The notes under the pieces: model-generated
Database searches by the model: none
The model's input: only the letters and a program-made list of their open reading frames with translations
What the model was told of the DNA's origin: nothing
Source of the DNA: Oxalobacter sp.
GTDB lineage: Bacteria > Pseudomonadota > Gammaproteobacteria > Burkholderiales > Burkholderiaceae_D
Assembly (NCBI GenBank): GCA_017524145.1
Contig: JAFWUI010000044.1
Coordinates: 1 to 38,865, forward strand
DNA length: 38,865 nt
Reading direction: 5' to 3'
Made by a program: the position numbers and the translations under genes
In this document: positions 16,200 through 24,325 of the stretch, one piece after another
Layout of the letters: each line of letters opens with the position of its first letter
Position numbering within the stretch: position 1 is the stretch's first letter

Positions 16200-16416
16200 T
16201 TCTTAATTTCCTTGTCGTTGTACAACTACAGTTTTTTCCCGCATGAACCTCCAAGGAAGTCCAGCGGAAAGAAAGCTTCGCTTTACAGCATTAAAGTACT
16301 ACCTTCCGATTGCACCGTTCTAAAAAAAATCCTTGAAGCAGCGCAAGCTTTATATATAGCCCTTATATTTTACTCGATAAGTGGTTTAAATCAAGCATTC
16401 ATGATGGGAATGACCA
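16200..16416 (-). promoter_or_regulatory. frc upstream region with a candidate sigma-70 promoter
   Basis: On the minus strand TTGATT (16394-16389) is followed after 16 bases by TAAAAT (16372-16367), giving a transcript with a leader of about 160 bases. The leader contains an AAAGC-GAA-GCTTT hairpin (near 16273-16285). I looked for a sigma-54 -24/-12 element (TGGCAC-N5-TTGC) and found none. The leader is long for a metabolic gene and may hold further control. Confidence 0.5.
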
Positions 16417-17694
16417 TCAAACCGTGGGATTTTCTTTCAGCTTTGCCAGTTTGCGGTAAAGGGTCCGTTCACTGATGCCCAGCATCTTCGCCAGGTTTTT
16501 CTTGTTGCCCTTGAAATGAGTGAGCAGCTGGGATTCATCATCCGACAATGGTTGGACTGTTTCCATCATCTGCGGTGTGGCGGTTTTTGGCAGCAGCAGG
16601 TGTTCCGCCTGGATGGTTCCATCATCACAGAGCAGACAGGCACGCTCGATGATGGCTTTCAGTTCACGGATATTGCCAGGATAGCGGTAGGTCTGCAAAT
16701 GATAAAGGGCTTCATCGGATATTGTCAGATGTAGATTTTCCGAGAACTGTTTCAGGAATATCTGGCAGAGGAAAGGGATGTCTTCCTGACGCTCACGCAA
16801 TGTTGGCAGGTCAATGGGAAGTCGATTCAGATGGTAATACAGGTCTTCCCGGAACAGTCCCTGTTCCACCTGTTTCTGTAGATGGCCTGAACTGGAAGCG
16901 ATGATGCGGATATCGGTCTTCTGGGTGTTGACGGTATCTGTATGGCTGTATATGTCGGTTTCCAGCAGGCTGGCAACCTTTGCCTGGAGATAGGGCGAAA
17001 GGCCTGAAACATTATTCAGGAACAGTGTTCCACCATTGGCTGTATCGAGGATGCCTTTTACCTTGTTGTTCCTTGCAGTCCTGTCAGAGGATTTCTCGCC
17101 AAAGAAGAGGGGATCAAACTGGCTGTCTGCCAGTGTCGGGCAGTCAACCGTGACAAAAGGTTCTGCGCATCGTTTCCCGGATTGGTGGATATACTGTGCC
17201 ACAGTATTCTTTCCGGTACCGGTTTCACCTTCAATCAGGACCGGGATATCAGAGGCAGCCGCTTTATCCAGCAGGCGCTTCATCGCCCGGAACGGTGCAG
17301 AAATCCCTTTCAATTGGTCTGACGGGACATGCCTGACGGTCTTCAGCGGGTTGATTTTCTCGACAAAACCGATAATGGATGCATCGGCATCCTTGATAGG
17401 GGTCAATGCGATGCTGACATATTCTTCTCCTTCCGGAGTGTTGTGCATATGGAGCACATGTTCTGTCTTACCGGATTCCAGGCTTTTCTTCAGGGGACAG
17501 GATTCCCCGGAACGGTCACAGGGAAGCTCATAGCCATGGGAAACCTCATAGCAGGTTTTTCCAATGACAGAGTGTTGGGAATTGCAGTATTTCCTGAAAG
17601 CAGGATTGACGCTGATAATCCGGTATTCCGCATCAAACAGCAGATGAGGTTCTGTAAGGGATTGCAGGAAATCAGAAAGCTGTTTGAATGGCAT
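16417..17694 (-). CDS. PAS-AAA+-Fis transcriptional regulator, degenerate sigma-54 activator type
   Basis: The 425-residue protein has a PAS domain (about 5-115) with Cys48, Cys59 and Cys66, a sigma-54-activator-type AAA+ domain (about 130-365) and a Fis-type helix-turn-helix (about 393-420). Walker A is intact (GETGTGKN, 156-163), and the arginine-finger region FREDLYYHLNRLPI is present. The sigma-54-contacting GAFTGA loop is absent: the segment reads GEKSSDRTA near 199-207. Walker B reads GGTLFLNN (Asn227, Asn228) where DE is normal, and the sensor I Asn is Ser. It therefore probably neither contacts sigma-54 nor hydrolyses ATP normally, and may act with sigma-70 like TyrR. Its position suggests control of frc, which is inference. 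Confidence 0.87.
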   Translation of the reverse strand: MPFKQLSDFLQSLTEPHLLFDAEYRIISVNPAFRKYCNSQHSVIGKTCYEVSHGYELPCDRSGESCPLKKSLESGKTEHVLHMHNTPEGEEYVSIALTPIKDADASIIGFVEKINPLKTVRHVPSDQLKGISAPFRAMKRLLDKAAASDIPVLIEGETGTGKNTVAQYIHQSGKRCAEPFVTVDCPTLADSQFDPLFFGEKSSDRTARNNKVKGILDTANGGTLFLNNVSGLSPYLQAKVASLLETDIYSHTDTVNTQKTDIRIIASSSGHLQKQVEQGLFREDLYYHLNRLPIDLPTLRERQEDIPFLCQIFLKQFSENLHLTISDEALYHLQTYRYPGNIRELKAIIERACLLCDDGTIQAEHLLLPKTATPQMMETVQPLSDDESQLLTHFKGNKKNLAKMLGISERTLYRKLAKLKENPTV

Positions 17695-17730
17695 GGCGTA
17701 TATCGGGTAATCAGGGTTTTTACAGAAAAA

Positions 17731-17752
17731 TGGCAGGCATTCCTGCCTGCCA
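17731..17752 (-). terminator. Terminator of the alpha/beta hydrolase gene
   Basis: TGGCAGGCA/TGCCTGCCA forms a 9-bp stem with a TTCC loop. On the minus strand it is followed by TTTTTCTG. It separates the hydrolase gene from the regulator gene, which lies downstream on the same strand. Confidence 0.85.
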
Positions 17753-17763
17753 CGATATTCTGG

Positions 17764-18501
17764 TTATTGGCTGTTTTTCAGGAAGAAATCCAAGGCAGCC
17801 TCGACAACCGGCTGATGGATCAGATGACGTCCATGGAATTCATGGAAAATGACATCGTAGCCGTTCTGCTTGAGTTCCTTGTAATGGAAAAGGCCACTGG
17901 TATTCATCGGCAGCTGTTCGTCTTCAGGACTGTGGGCAATGAATACCTTGGGTTTGCCACGGGGGACATACAGGTTCATGAAGCCGCCAGACAAAACGAT
18001 GATATGGGAGAGGATATTCCCATTGGAAAGGCCGATGGAGAGGGCATAGCTTGCACCGTCTGAAAAGCCACAGAAAGCAAAATGGCCGGTGTCGATGGTG
18101 AAATGGCTGTTCAGGTCTGTCAATGCCTGGTCCAGTTTCATCAGGTCAGGACCATTGCCCCCAACGGTCAGGTCCCAGGTCTGATAAGTCGATTGAGGCA
18201 ACATCAGCAGGAATTTATGTTTTTCAGCATGGGACTGGAAGTCGGGCAGTACCTTCTGGGCACTGCCGCCAGCACCATGGAACATGACCAGCAGCTTGAC
18301 AGGTTTAGAGGTATCCAGTCCTTCCGGGACATACAGCATCGTATCCCGTTCACCCGCTTCGCCGCAGGAAGCTTTCAGTTTATGGAATCCGGGTGGCAAT
18401 GGTTCTCCAGATGCAGGCTTCGGCTGGAAAGACAGGTGCCCAAGGATAGAGGGGGGCAGGAAACTGTAGATGCCGGGTTCTGTTGGGAATTTGCTGTTCA
18501 T
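17764..18501 (-). CDS. Cytoplasmic alpha/beta-fold hydrolase (esterase-like)
   Basis: The 245-residue protein resembles phospholipase/carboxylesterase and PHB-depolymerase-like hydrolases. It has an oxyanion turn FHGAGG (75-80), a nucleophile elbow GFSDG with Ser147, a probable acid in SPEDEQLP (Asp194) and a C-terminal histidine in GRHLIHQ (His226 or His229). No signal peptide is visible, so it is probably cytoplasmic. It is not closely similar to the secreted hydrolase at the left of the window. It has its own terminator and is separated from sdaAA by about 80 bases. The substrate is not predictable. Confidence 0.82.
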   Translation of the reverse strand: MNSKFPTEPGIYSFLPPSILGHLSFQPKPASGEPLPPGFHKLKASCGEAGERDTMLYVPEGLDTSKPVKLLVMFHGAGGSAQKVLPDFQSHAEKHKFLLMLPQSTYQTWDLTVGGNGPDLMKLDQALTDLNSHFTIDTGHFAFCGFSDGASYALSIGLSNGNILSHIIVLSGGFMNLYVPRGKPKVFIAHSPEDEQLPMNTSGLFHYKELKQNGYDVIFHEFHGRHLIHQPVVEAALDFFLKNSQ

Positions 18502-18582
18502 AGGTTTTGTCAGGTTAAGGTTATAGTCCAGTGCGGGCTAGTATAACAGATGGCAGCAGCGGGGAAAGTGTTGGTTGCCCTG

Positions 18583-19467
18583 TCAGTCATACTGGTTTTT
18601 CTTGTTGATTTCCTTGAGGATTATCTTGGCAGTCGGAGTAGCGGCCAGTCCGCCACGTGCCGTTTCTTTCAGGTCTGGGGACATCAGGTCACCGACTGAC
18701 CGCATCGTATCGATGACCTCATCGGTTGGTATCCGGTGATGGATACCCGCCAATGCCATGTTTGCGCAGGAAATGGCATTCATCGCACCGATGACATTGC
18801 GCTGGACGCAGGGAATCTCAACCAATCCTGCAATCGGGTCGCAGACCAGTCCCATCAGATTGGAAACCGCCATTGCACAGGCATGTGCACACATTTCCGC
18901 AGTCCCATTGCCAAGCCAGGTGAGGGCAGTTGCCGCCATTGCTGAAGCGGTACCGACTTCCGCCTGACATCCGCCTTCGGCACCTGAAATGGAGGACCTG
19001 AGGGCGATGATCTGTCCAAAACCGGCTGCAACATAAAGTGATTGAACGACAAGGTCATCCGGAACCTGACGGGCTTCGACAACAGGCAGGAGCACAGCGG
19101 GCATGACTCCACAGGAACCGGCTGTTGGGGTGGCAACAATCCGTTTCATGCAGGCATTGCATTCACTGACTTTCAGTGCAGTGGTGATGATTTCATTCAT
19201 GAACCGGTCACCATAGAGCAGGTTGTGCTCCTGGGCGAGCCGCATCTTTTCACCATCGCCACCGACAAGTCCACTGTTGGAACGGTCCGTTGGATTGTAG
19301 CTGTCCACGGAGTGTTTCATCGCATCCCAGAAATACTGCATCTGGGCAAGGGATGCTTCCCGTGTCATGTTCTGTGCTTTCAGGTCATCATTGAGGATGG
19401 TTTCCCAAAGCGGCAGACCATCTGCATGGTTCTGTTCGATAAGGTCTTTGACCGATTGGAATGCCAT
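18583..19467 (-). CDS. sdaAA: L-serine dehydratase, alpha subunit (iron-sulfur)
   Basis: This 294-residue protein is the alpha subunit of the two-subunit, oxygen-sensitive [4Fe-4S] L-serine ammonia-lyase, which converts serine to pyruvate and ammonia. Conserved cysteine regions are visible in PTAGSCGVMPA, CAHACAMA and VCDPIAGLVEIPC. The glycine-rich SGAEGGCQAEVG segment is also present. The enzyme type is common in anaerobes. The beta subunit gene lies on the same strand more than 3.9 kb upstream, with four unrelated genes between, which is unusual because the two are normally adjacent. About 280 bases separate it from the LysR gene. Confidence 0.94.
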   Translation of the reverse strand: MAFQSVKDLIEQNHADGLPLWETILNDDLKAQNMTREASLAQMQYFWDAMKHSVDSYNPTDRSNSGLVGGDGEKMRLAQEHNLLYGDRFMNEIITTALKVSECNACMKRIVATPTAGSCGVMPAVLLPVVEARQVPDDLVVQSLYVAAGFGQIIALRSSISGAEGGCQAEVGTASAMAATALTWLGNGTAEMCAHACAMAVSNLMGLVCDPIAGLVEIPCVQRNVIGAMNAISCANMALAGIHHRIPTDEVIDTMRSVGDLMSPDLKETARGGLAATPTAKIILKEINKKNQYD

Positions 19468-19748
19468 GGTTTATTCCTTGTTCAGATGGGCGGTAAACAT
19501 AAGAAAATCATCCATACACATCTGAGGTGGAAGCCTCAGGAAAAGGCATTTGCAATGCTTCTTTGTATTTTGCTGCAACAGCAATAGCATGGATATCGAA
19601 GATATTGTCATAACGTATGCTGTTTGTCACTGCTGTTACAGATTTTTGAAGCCGAAATAAGGACAGATGAATATGGTCAAGCCGGACACGAGGTTCAAGG
19701 ATAGTCTTGTCATTTACCACAGTAATCGTTTTTTTAGAATATCTGCAA
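19468..19748. other. Spacer between sdaAA and the LysR gene
   Basis: This 281-base stretch lies upstream of sdaAA and downstream of the LysR gene (both minus). It has a small CTGAGG/CCTCAG hairpin (19522-19539). A minus-strand reading frame runs through it from within the LysR gene, but it has no recognisable domain. It probably holds the sdaAA promoter. Confidence 0.4.
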
Positions 19749-20636
19749 TCAATGTTCTGCCCTGAAAGCAGAATAGAAACGGGTAGTGGTGTTCTGGATT
19801 TCGTGCATGAACGCCGATGCAACAGGAGTCAAATCATCCAATCTATGGGAAAAGATACCGATTTCAAATCCTATATGTGGAATGACTGGACAGCGTCTGT
19901 GTCCTACGGTCAATGAATCAAGGGTGAATTCAGAAACAACTGCAAAACCGATGCCATCAGACGCCATCTGGATAGCAGTCTCAGGATGTTCGACAAAAAG
20001 GAATTGACTGGAATCCAACGGGGAATCTTCTGGCATATATTCAAGGATAGTATCGTAGGCATGCTGGTTGACGATAAGTCTGCCTGGAGGCCTTGCGATA
20101 TTGACTTCATCAAGCTTAGGACTGTCTGGTGGAAGCATAGCGACCAGATGGTCATGAATGAGAGGCTTGCTGTCGAATTGATGGTATGGCTCGCAGGAAA
20201 GGGCGAAATCGACATGATTGTTTTTCACCATCTTCAGGACATTGTTTGGCGAATCTTCCTGGATATCGACAGTGACATCAGGATGAAGTTCCAGGAAGGT
20301 CTTCAGGGTTTTTGAAATGATGGCTGAGGTCAAGGTTGGAAGTGTCGCTACCCTAAGGTGTCCGCCAATCAGGTTGTTTTCTTCAAATGCGGTCTGACGT
20401 ATCCGGTTGTCCAGATGTGCCATCTGTTTTGACAGTTCCAATATCTTCTCTCCGACCGCAGTCAGACGGATACTGTCCCTTTTATGGCGGTGGAACAGCC
20501 AGACATTCAGATTGGTTTCCAGTTTCCTGATGGCATTGCTGACTGCAGGCTGGGTGATGAACAGTCCCCGTGCAGCTTTTGTCAAGCTCATGTTTTCGGC
20601 AACGCGGATGAATATCTCCAAATTTCTATCTATCAT
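19749..20636 (-). CDS. LysR-family transcriptional regulator
   Basis: The 295-residue protein has the LysR winged helix at the N-terminus (IRVAENMSLTKAARGLFITQPAVSNAIRKLE, given here in part as its core SLTKAARGLFITQPAVS) and a periplasmic-binding-like effector domain from about residue 90. It is divergent from the SDR gene, with a 118-base spacer containing two TGAT...ATCA dyads, the usual layout for a LysR protein controlling the neighbouring operon. The effector is unknown. The target is probably the SDR/Gfo-Idh/SDR set. Confidence 0.9.
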   Translation of the reverse strand: MIDRNLEIFIRVAENMSLTKAARGLFITQPAVSNAIRKLETNLNVWLFHRHKRDSIRLTAVGEKILELSKQMAHLDNRIRQTAFEENNLIGGHLRVATLPTLTSAIISKTLKTFLELHPDVTVDIQEDSPNNVLKMVKNNHVDFALSCEPYHQFDSKPLIHDHLVAMLPPDSPKLDEVNIARPPGRLIVNQHAYDTILEYMPEDSPLDSSQFLFVEHPETAIQMASDGIGFAVVSEFTLDSLTVGHRRCPVIPHIGFEIGIFSHRLDDLTPVASAFMHEIQNTTTRFYSAFRAEH

Positions 20637-20646
20637 AACAATTCAG

Positions 20647-20690
20647 TGATGTAAAAATCATTAAATTTGAATTTGACTGATGATGAATCA
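20647..20690. promoter_or_regulatory. Two TGAT...ATCA dyads in the LysR/SDR divergent spacer
   Basis: TGAT-N6-ATCA at 20647-20660 and TGAT-N5-ATCA at 20678-20690 lie between the divergent LysR and SDR starts. LysR sites are often T-N11-A dyads, and the first fits that size. Binding by this regulator is inferred. Confidence 0.45.
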
Positions 20691-20754
20691 TAGCATAGCC
20701 TTTGCTTCAAAGCTTTCTTTTTAAGCCAATTTTCAAGTCAAAGGGGAATCAGCC

Positions 20755-21564
20755 ATGTCAGGAAATGATATGAAAACAATCTTCATCACAGGAGCATCAT
20801 CAGGAATTGGTTTGGAAACCGCAAAATTATTCTCTCAGAAAGGATGGCGCGTCATTGCCACCATGCGTAACCCAGCCAAAGGGGCAGATCTGGCAAAGAT
20901 GCCCAATGTGGTCATCATGCCGCTTGATGTCACAGATCCGTCACAGATCCGTGAAACCTGCCAGAAGGCTTTGCAGGCGTATGACATTGATGTCCTGCTC
21001 AGCAATGCCGGTTATGCCATCATGGCACCTCTTGAACGATTGCCGGAAAATGAAATCCGCAAGATGTTTGATACAGATGTCATCGGTTCCATCCTTGTCA
21101 CGCAGCAGTTCATCCCGCATTTCAAGAAACGGCGGAAAGGAGCCATCCTGACAACGACTTCGTTGGCAGCATTCATTGCCTTTCCTCGGGATGGAGTTTA
21201 TGGTGCAGCCAAACGTGCACAGCAAAGTATGGTTGAATCCCTGTATTATGAACTGAAGCCCTATGGCGTTGCAGTCAAGGCAATGATTCCCGGCGGAACA
21301 AAAACGAATTTCCAGATTCCTATCAATGATAAGGTTGGTTATGAAAAGGCAGCGGAAAACCAGCGGGAATTCGTATCGGATGGCAATCCAGAATTCCCAG
21401 GGCCGGAAGAGGCTGCTGAAATCATCTGGCAGGCTGCGACAGATGGTAAAGACCAGGTACGCTATCCAACAGACAGTGTCTGCCAGAAACTTTATGACCA
21501 GTACATAAACAGCAATTATGAGGCATTCAAAATCAGTTTTTATAAAAGACTGTTTGAATCCTGA
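20755..21564 (+). CDS. Short-chain dehydrogenase/reductase
   Basis: This 269-residue classical SDR has the NAD(P) loop TGASSGIG (12-19), the NAG motif in LLSNAGY, and the catalytic Ser136, Tyr149 and Lys153 (YGAAK). An Arg at 38 (ATMRNP) after the second strand hints at NADP preference. AAGGGGAA lies before the ATG at 20755; a second start at 20770 (MKTIF) is possible. It opens a three-gene set with the oxidoreductases downstream and is divergent from the LysR gene. The substrate is not readable from sequence. Confidence 0.9.
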   Translation: MSGNDMKTIFITGASSGIGLETAKLFSQKGWRVIATMRNPAKGADLAKMPNVVIMPLDVTDPSQIRETCQKALQAYDIDVLLSNAGYAIMAPLERLPENEIRKMFDTDVIGSILVTQQFIPHFKKRRKGAILTTTSLAAFIAFPRDGVYGAAKRAQQSMVESLYYELKPYGVAVKAMIPGGTKTNFQIPINDKVGYEKAAENQREFVSDGNPEFPGPEEAAEIIWQAATDGKDQVRYPTDSVCQKLYDQYINSNYEAFKISFYKRLFES

Positions 21565-21580
21565 ACCAACTGAGTGTTTC

Positions 21581-22678
21581 ATGAAACAGAAAAAGATCAG
21601 GGTAGGTATTGTTGGGCTGCAGCCCAAACGGAGCTGGGCGGCTGTAGCGCATCTGCCTGGGCTCCGGAAACTACCGGACAAGTTCGAGGTTATCGGCGTT
21701 GCCAACAGACGTTATGAAAGCACACTTGCAGCAGCCAAGGAATGCAATATTCCGAAAGCTTTCCATAGTGTGTCGGACCTTGTCCAGTCACCGGATATCG
21801 ATCTGGTGACCGTGACTGTGCGGGTTCCGAACCACAGGGAAGTCCTCGAGCAGGCTTTGGATGCAGGAAAGGCCATCTATTGTGAATGGCCATTGGCTGT
21901 CAATCTGGCTGAAGCAGAAAAAATTACCGAGTCAGCCAGACAGAAAGGTGTGAGGACATTCATCGGCACACAAGTGATTGCCAATCCTCAGCTGACGCTT
22001 ATCCGTAAAATCCTGTCTGAAGGAAAAATCGGTAGGGTGCTCAGCCATTCATTGATTGGTTATGGCCGCATCAACGGTCCCGAAATCACCGATGAGGCAA
22101 CAGAACGCTATCTGTTGGATAAGACCACAGGCGCAACGATGCTGACGATTTCTGTCATGCATACATTGGTTGCCTTGCAGTATGCCAGTGGGAAAATCAG
22201 CCATTTCAATTCCCTGCTGGCTACAGCAAGACCGCAGATATATTCCAGGGAACGTCAGGATTATGTGCCAATGACAGCTGCTGATGAAGTGGGTATGCAG
22301 GGATTCTTGGAAGATGGCAGTGTCTTCTCTCTGCATTACAGTGGCGGGATGCCTTATGATGACAAAGGTTTTCTCTGGGAAATCATAGGTACAGATGGAA
22401 CCTTGCGGATTTCCGCTTTGTCTGGTGCTGTCCAAATTGAAGACCTGAAAATCACACTCTGCCGTAAAGGGGAGACCGCCTTTTCAGAAATAACCGTACC
22501 AGAAGAATCATTGACTGGATTCGGTCAGGATTTCATTGCCGGCAATCTCCATCGGATGTATGCAGGCGTCTGGCAGGATATACTTACAGGGTCTCACATT
22601 GTTCCTGATTTTTCCGATGCGCTGGAACTGCATCGGATACTTGACCAAATCAAAGCAACAGCACTGAGGAAAGCCTGA
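21581..22678 (+). CDS. Gfo/Idh/MocA-family oxidoreductase
   Basis: The 365-residue protein has an N-terminal Rossmann domain starting RVGIVGLQ, the conserved CEWPLAVN segment (in place of the usual EKP), and a C-terminal GFO/IDH/MocA alpha-beta domain. The WPLA variant resembles Gal80-like members of the family, some of which are regulatory or act on unusual sugars. I start it at ATG 21581 (MKQKK), just before the Rossmann strand. The frame is open upstream, but it overlaps the end of the SDR gene there. It lies 16 bases downstream of that gene, so it is probably co-transcribed. The substrate is unknown. Confidence 0.88.
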   Translation: MKQKKIRVGIVGLQPKRSWAAVAHLPGLRKLPDKFEVIGVANRRYESTLAAAKECNIPKAFHSVSDLVQSPDIDLVTVTVRVPNHREVLEQALDAGKAIYCEWPLAVNLAEAEKITESARQKGVRTFIGTQVIANPQLTLIRKILSEGKIGRVLSHSLIGYGRINGPEITDEATERYLLDKTTGATMLTISVMHTLVALQYASGKISHFNSLLATARPQIYSRERQDYVPMTAADEVGMQGFLEDGSVFSLHYSGGMPYDDKGFLWEIIGTDGTLRISALSGAVQIEDLKITLCRKGETAFSEITVPEESLTGFGQDFIAGNLHRMYAGVWQDILTGSHIVPDFSDALELHRILDQIKATALRKA

Positions 22679-22712
22679 GTCAGTGGATTTAAAAAAAGAA
22701 GGGAAGAAAGGG

Positions 22713-23363
22713 ATGGACAGGAAATTGGCGGTTATTGTCGGGGCAGGCCCGGGAATGGGTGAAAGCCTTGCAAAAGAATTCGGCAGCCATGGCTATCGGA
22801 TAGTGCTGGTTTCAAGGAACCAAGACAGGCTGGATACTTTGAAAGCTGCTGTCGAAAAAGCCGGTTTTGAGTGCCATACCCAGGTTGCGGATGCAGCAGA
22901 TGTTTCTTCACTGGACAGGGCATTCACACAGATAAAGGAAAAATACGGCGTGGTGGAATTGCTGGTCTATAACGCTTTCATCCTGTCGCAAGATACGCCA
23001 ACATCGTTGGGCAATGAGGACCTGATGCACCATTTCCAGGTTGATGTGGCAAGCGCCCTGTACTGTGCAAAGAAAGTCCTGCCTGACATGCTGGCGGCAA
23101 AAACAGGGGGCATCCTGATATCCGGTGGTGGTTTTGCCCTATATCCCAATGCAAAATATACCTGCATTTCTGTCAATAAAGCCGCCCTCAGGACATTGGC
23201 TATGGTGCTTCATGACGAACTCAAGGAAAAAGGCATCTATGTCGGCACCGTGACCATCATGGGGGAAATCAAGCCCGGCACGCATTTTGACCCAGCAGAC
23301 ATCGCTGCAAAATATTGGGAACTCTATACCAAAAAAGATGCTGTTGAATACCTGTTTCAGTAA
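22713..23363 (+). CDS. Atypical short-chain dehydrogenase lacking the catalytic tyrosine
   Basis: The 216-residue protein has the SDR nucleotide loop as GAGPGMG (10-16), a YNAF segment where NAG is usual, and Ser137. At the active site Lys156 (SVNKAALR) is kept, but the residue four before it is Ile152, not Tyr; Tyr149 lies seven before. It belongs to a recognisable SDR subgroup that ends the fold with GTHFDPADIA. Whether it catalyses the usual reaction is uncertain. I prefer ATG 22713 (MDRKL) over the GTG at 22683, because a purine-rich AAGAAGGGAAG lies upstream. It ends 10 bases from convergent sdaAB, with no visible terminator. Confidence 0.82.
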   Translation: MDRKLAVIVGAGPGMGESLAKEFGSHGYRIVLVSRNQDRLDTLKAAVEKAGFECHTQVADAADVSSLDRAFTQIKEKYGVVELLVYNAFILSQDTPTSLGNEDLMHHFQVDVASALYCAKKVLPDMLAAKTGGILISGGGFALYPNAKYTCISVNKAALRTLAMVLHDELKEKGIYVGTVTIMGEIKPGTHFDPADIAAKYWELYTKKDAVEYLFQ

Positions 23364-23373
23364 AAAACGGTTT

Positions 23374-24036
23374 TCATTCCTTATTCAGGTACGTCACCTT
23401 TGGAAAGCGTTCGATTTCAGAGAGCTGTTCAATCAGGTCCTGGGGGATTTTGTTGTCGCATTCCAGGATCATCACGGCATTCCCGCCTTTGGAATGGCGG
23501 TAGAGCTGCATGTTGGCGATGTTGATGTTATGTTCACCCAACAGGGAAGTGACCATGGCAACACAACCCGGCCGGTCATGGTTTGCATGGACAATCAGGG
23601 TGTTTTCATTGCCGGAGAAGTTGGCGGTGATGCCATCAATTGACGATACCAAGATCCTGCCACCTCCTAACGAAGAGGCCGTCATTTCCAGTTTCCTGCC
23701 ATGTTCACCTGTCAATTTCAGCCGCGTTGAATTGGGATGGGCATTGGGGATATGGATGGAGTGAATCTCAATCTCCAATCCTGCTTTTTTCGCAAGTTCG
23801 AGGCTTTGGGGAATGCGGCTGTCATCCTGTTGGATACCAAGCAGGCCAGCCACAATGGCACGGTCAGTACCGTGCCCGGAACCAGTCATTGCAAAAGAAC
23901 CATGGAGGCCGATTTCGGCCTTGACCGGGCGTTCACAGAGGAGTTTGCGGGCAACCAGCCCAATCCGCACTGCACCGGCAGTATGTGAGCTGGATGGCCC
24001 GATCATGACAGGACCAATGATGTCGAACAGTTTCAT
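23374..24036 (-). CDS. sdaAB: L-serine dehydratase, beta subunit
   Basis: The 220-residue beta subunit begins MKLFDIIGPV and keeps the serine-binding PSSSHTAGA segment. Its C-terminal 75 residues form an ACT domain (HANHDRPGCVAMV...NINIANMQL), usual in the Firmicute-type two-subunit enzymes. The frame continues upstream of 24036, but the extra residues are not family-like. It should pair with sdaAA, which is about 3.9 kb downstream on the same strand. Four genes, three of them on the opposite strand, lie between, so the two cannot be one simple operon. It is convergent with the preceding SDR. Confidence 0.93.
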   Translation of the reverse strand: MKLFDIIGPVMIGPSSSHTAGAVRIGLVARKLLCERPVKAEIGLHGSFAMTGSGHGTDRAIVAGLLGIQQDDSRIPQSLELAKKAGLEIEIHSIHIPNAHPNSTRLKLTGEHGRKLEMTASSLGGGRILVSSIDGITANFSGNENTLIVHANHDRPGCVAMVTSLLGEHNINIANMQLYRHSKGGNAVMILECDNKIPQDLIEQLSEIERFPKVTYLNKE

Positions 24037-24325
24037 TTTGCTTAAACCTGAAAAAATGGGGGCACAGAATTGCCATCCACAGACTCCAATTGTACGTGAA
24101 AACATCGATAGGATGAGGATGCCATCCAAAATCCAAGGCGATGATAGATAAATCTGCCTGCATTTTTTCAGTTTTGGTATGCTGTCTGTATAAATCAGGT
24201 TTTCCTTGACCTTTTGGCAGATTGTGGATTTTCCAGTAATTGGTAGACTGGCTGAATGTATTGCTGCTTTTTACCAGCATTGAAAGCTGTCAAGTGCCGA
24301 TATAGGAGATACAGGAGGGAGAAAC

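Noticed and set aside
16200-16416. Sigma-54 promoter upstream of frc, suggested by the neighbouring regulator
   Set aside because: No TGGCAC-N5-TTGC element is visible on the minus strand, and the regulator lacks GAFTGA.
19508-19822. A 104-codon minus-strand frame overlapping the LysR 3' end
   Set aside because: It overlaps LysR in another frame and has no recognisable domain. A decayed gene remnant is possible but not supported.
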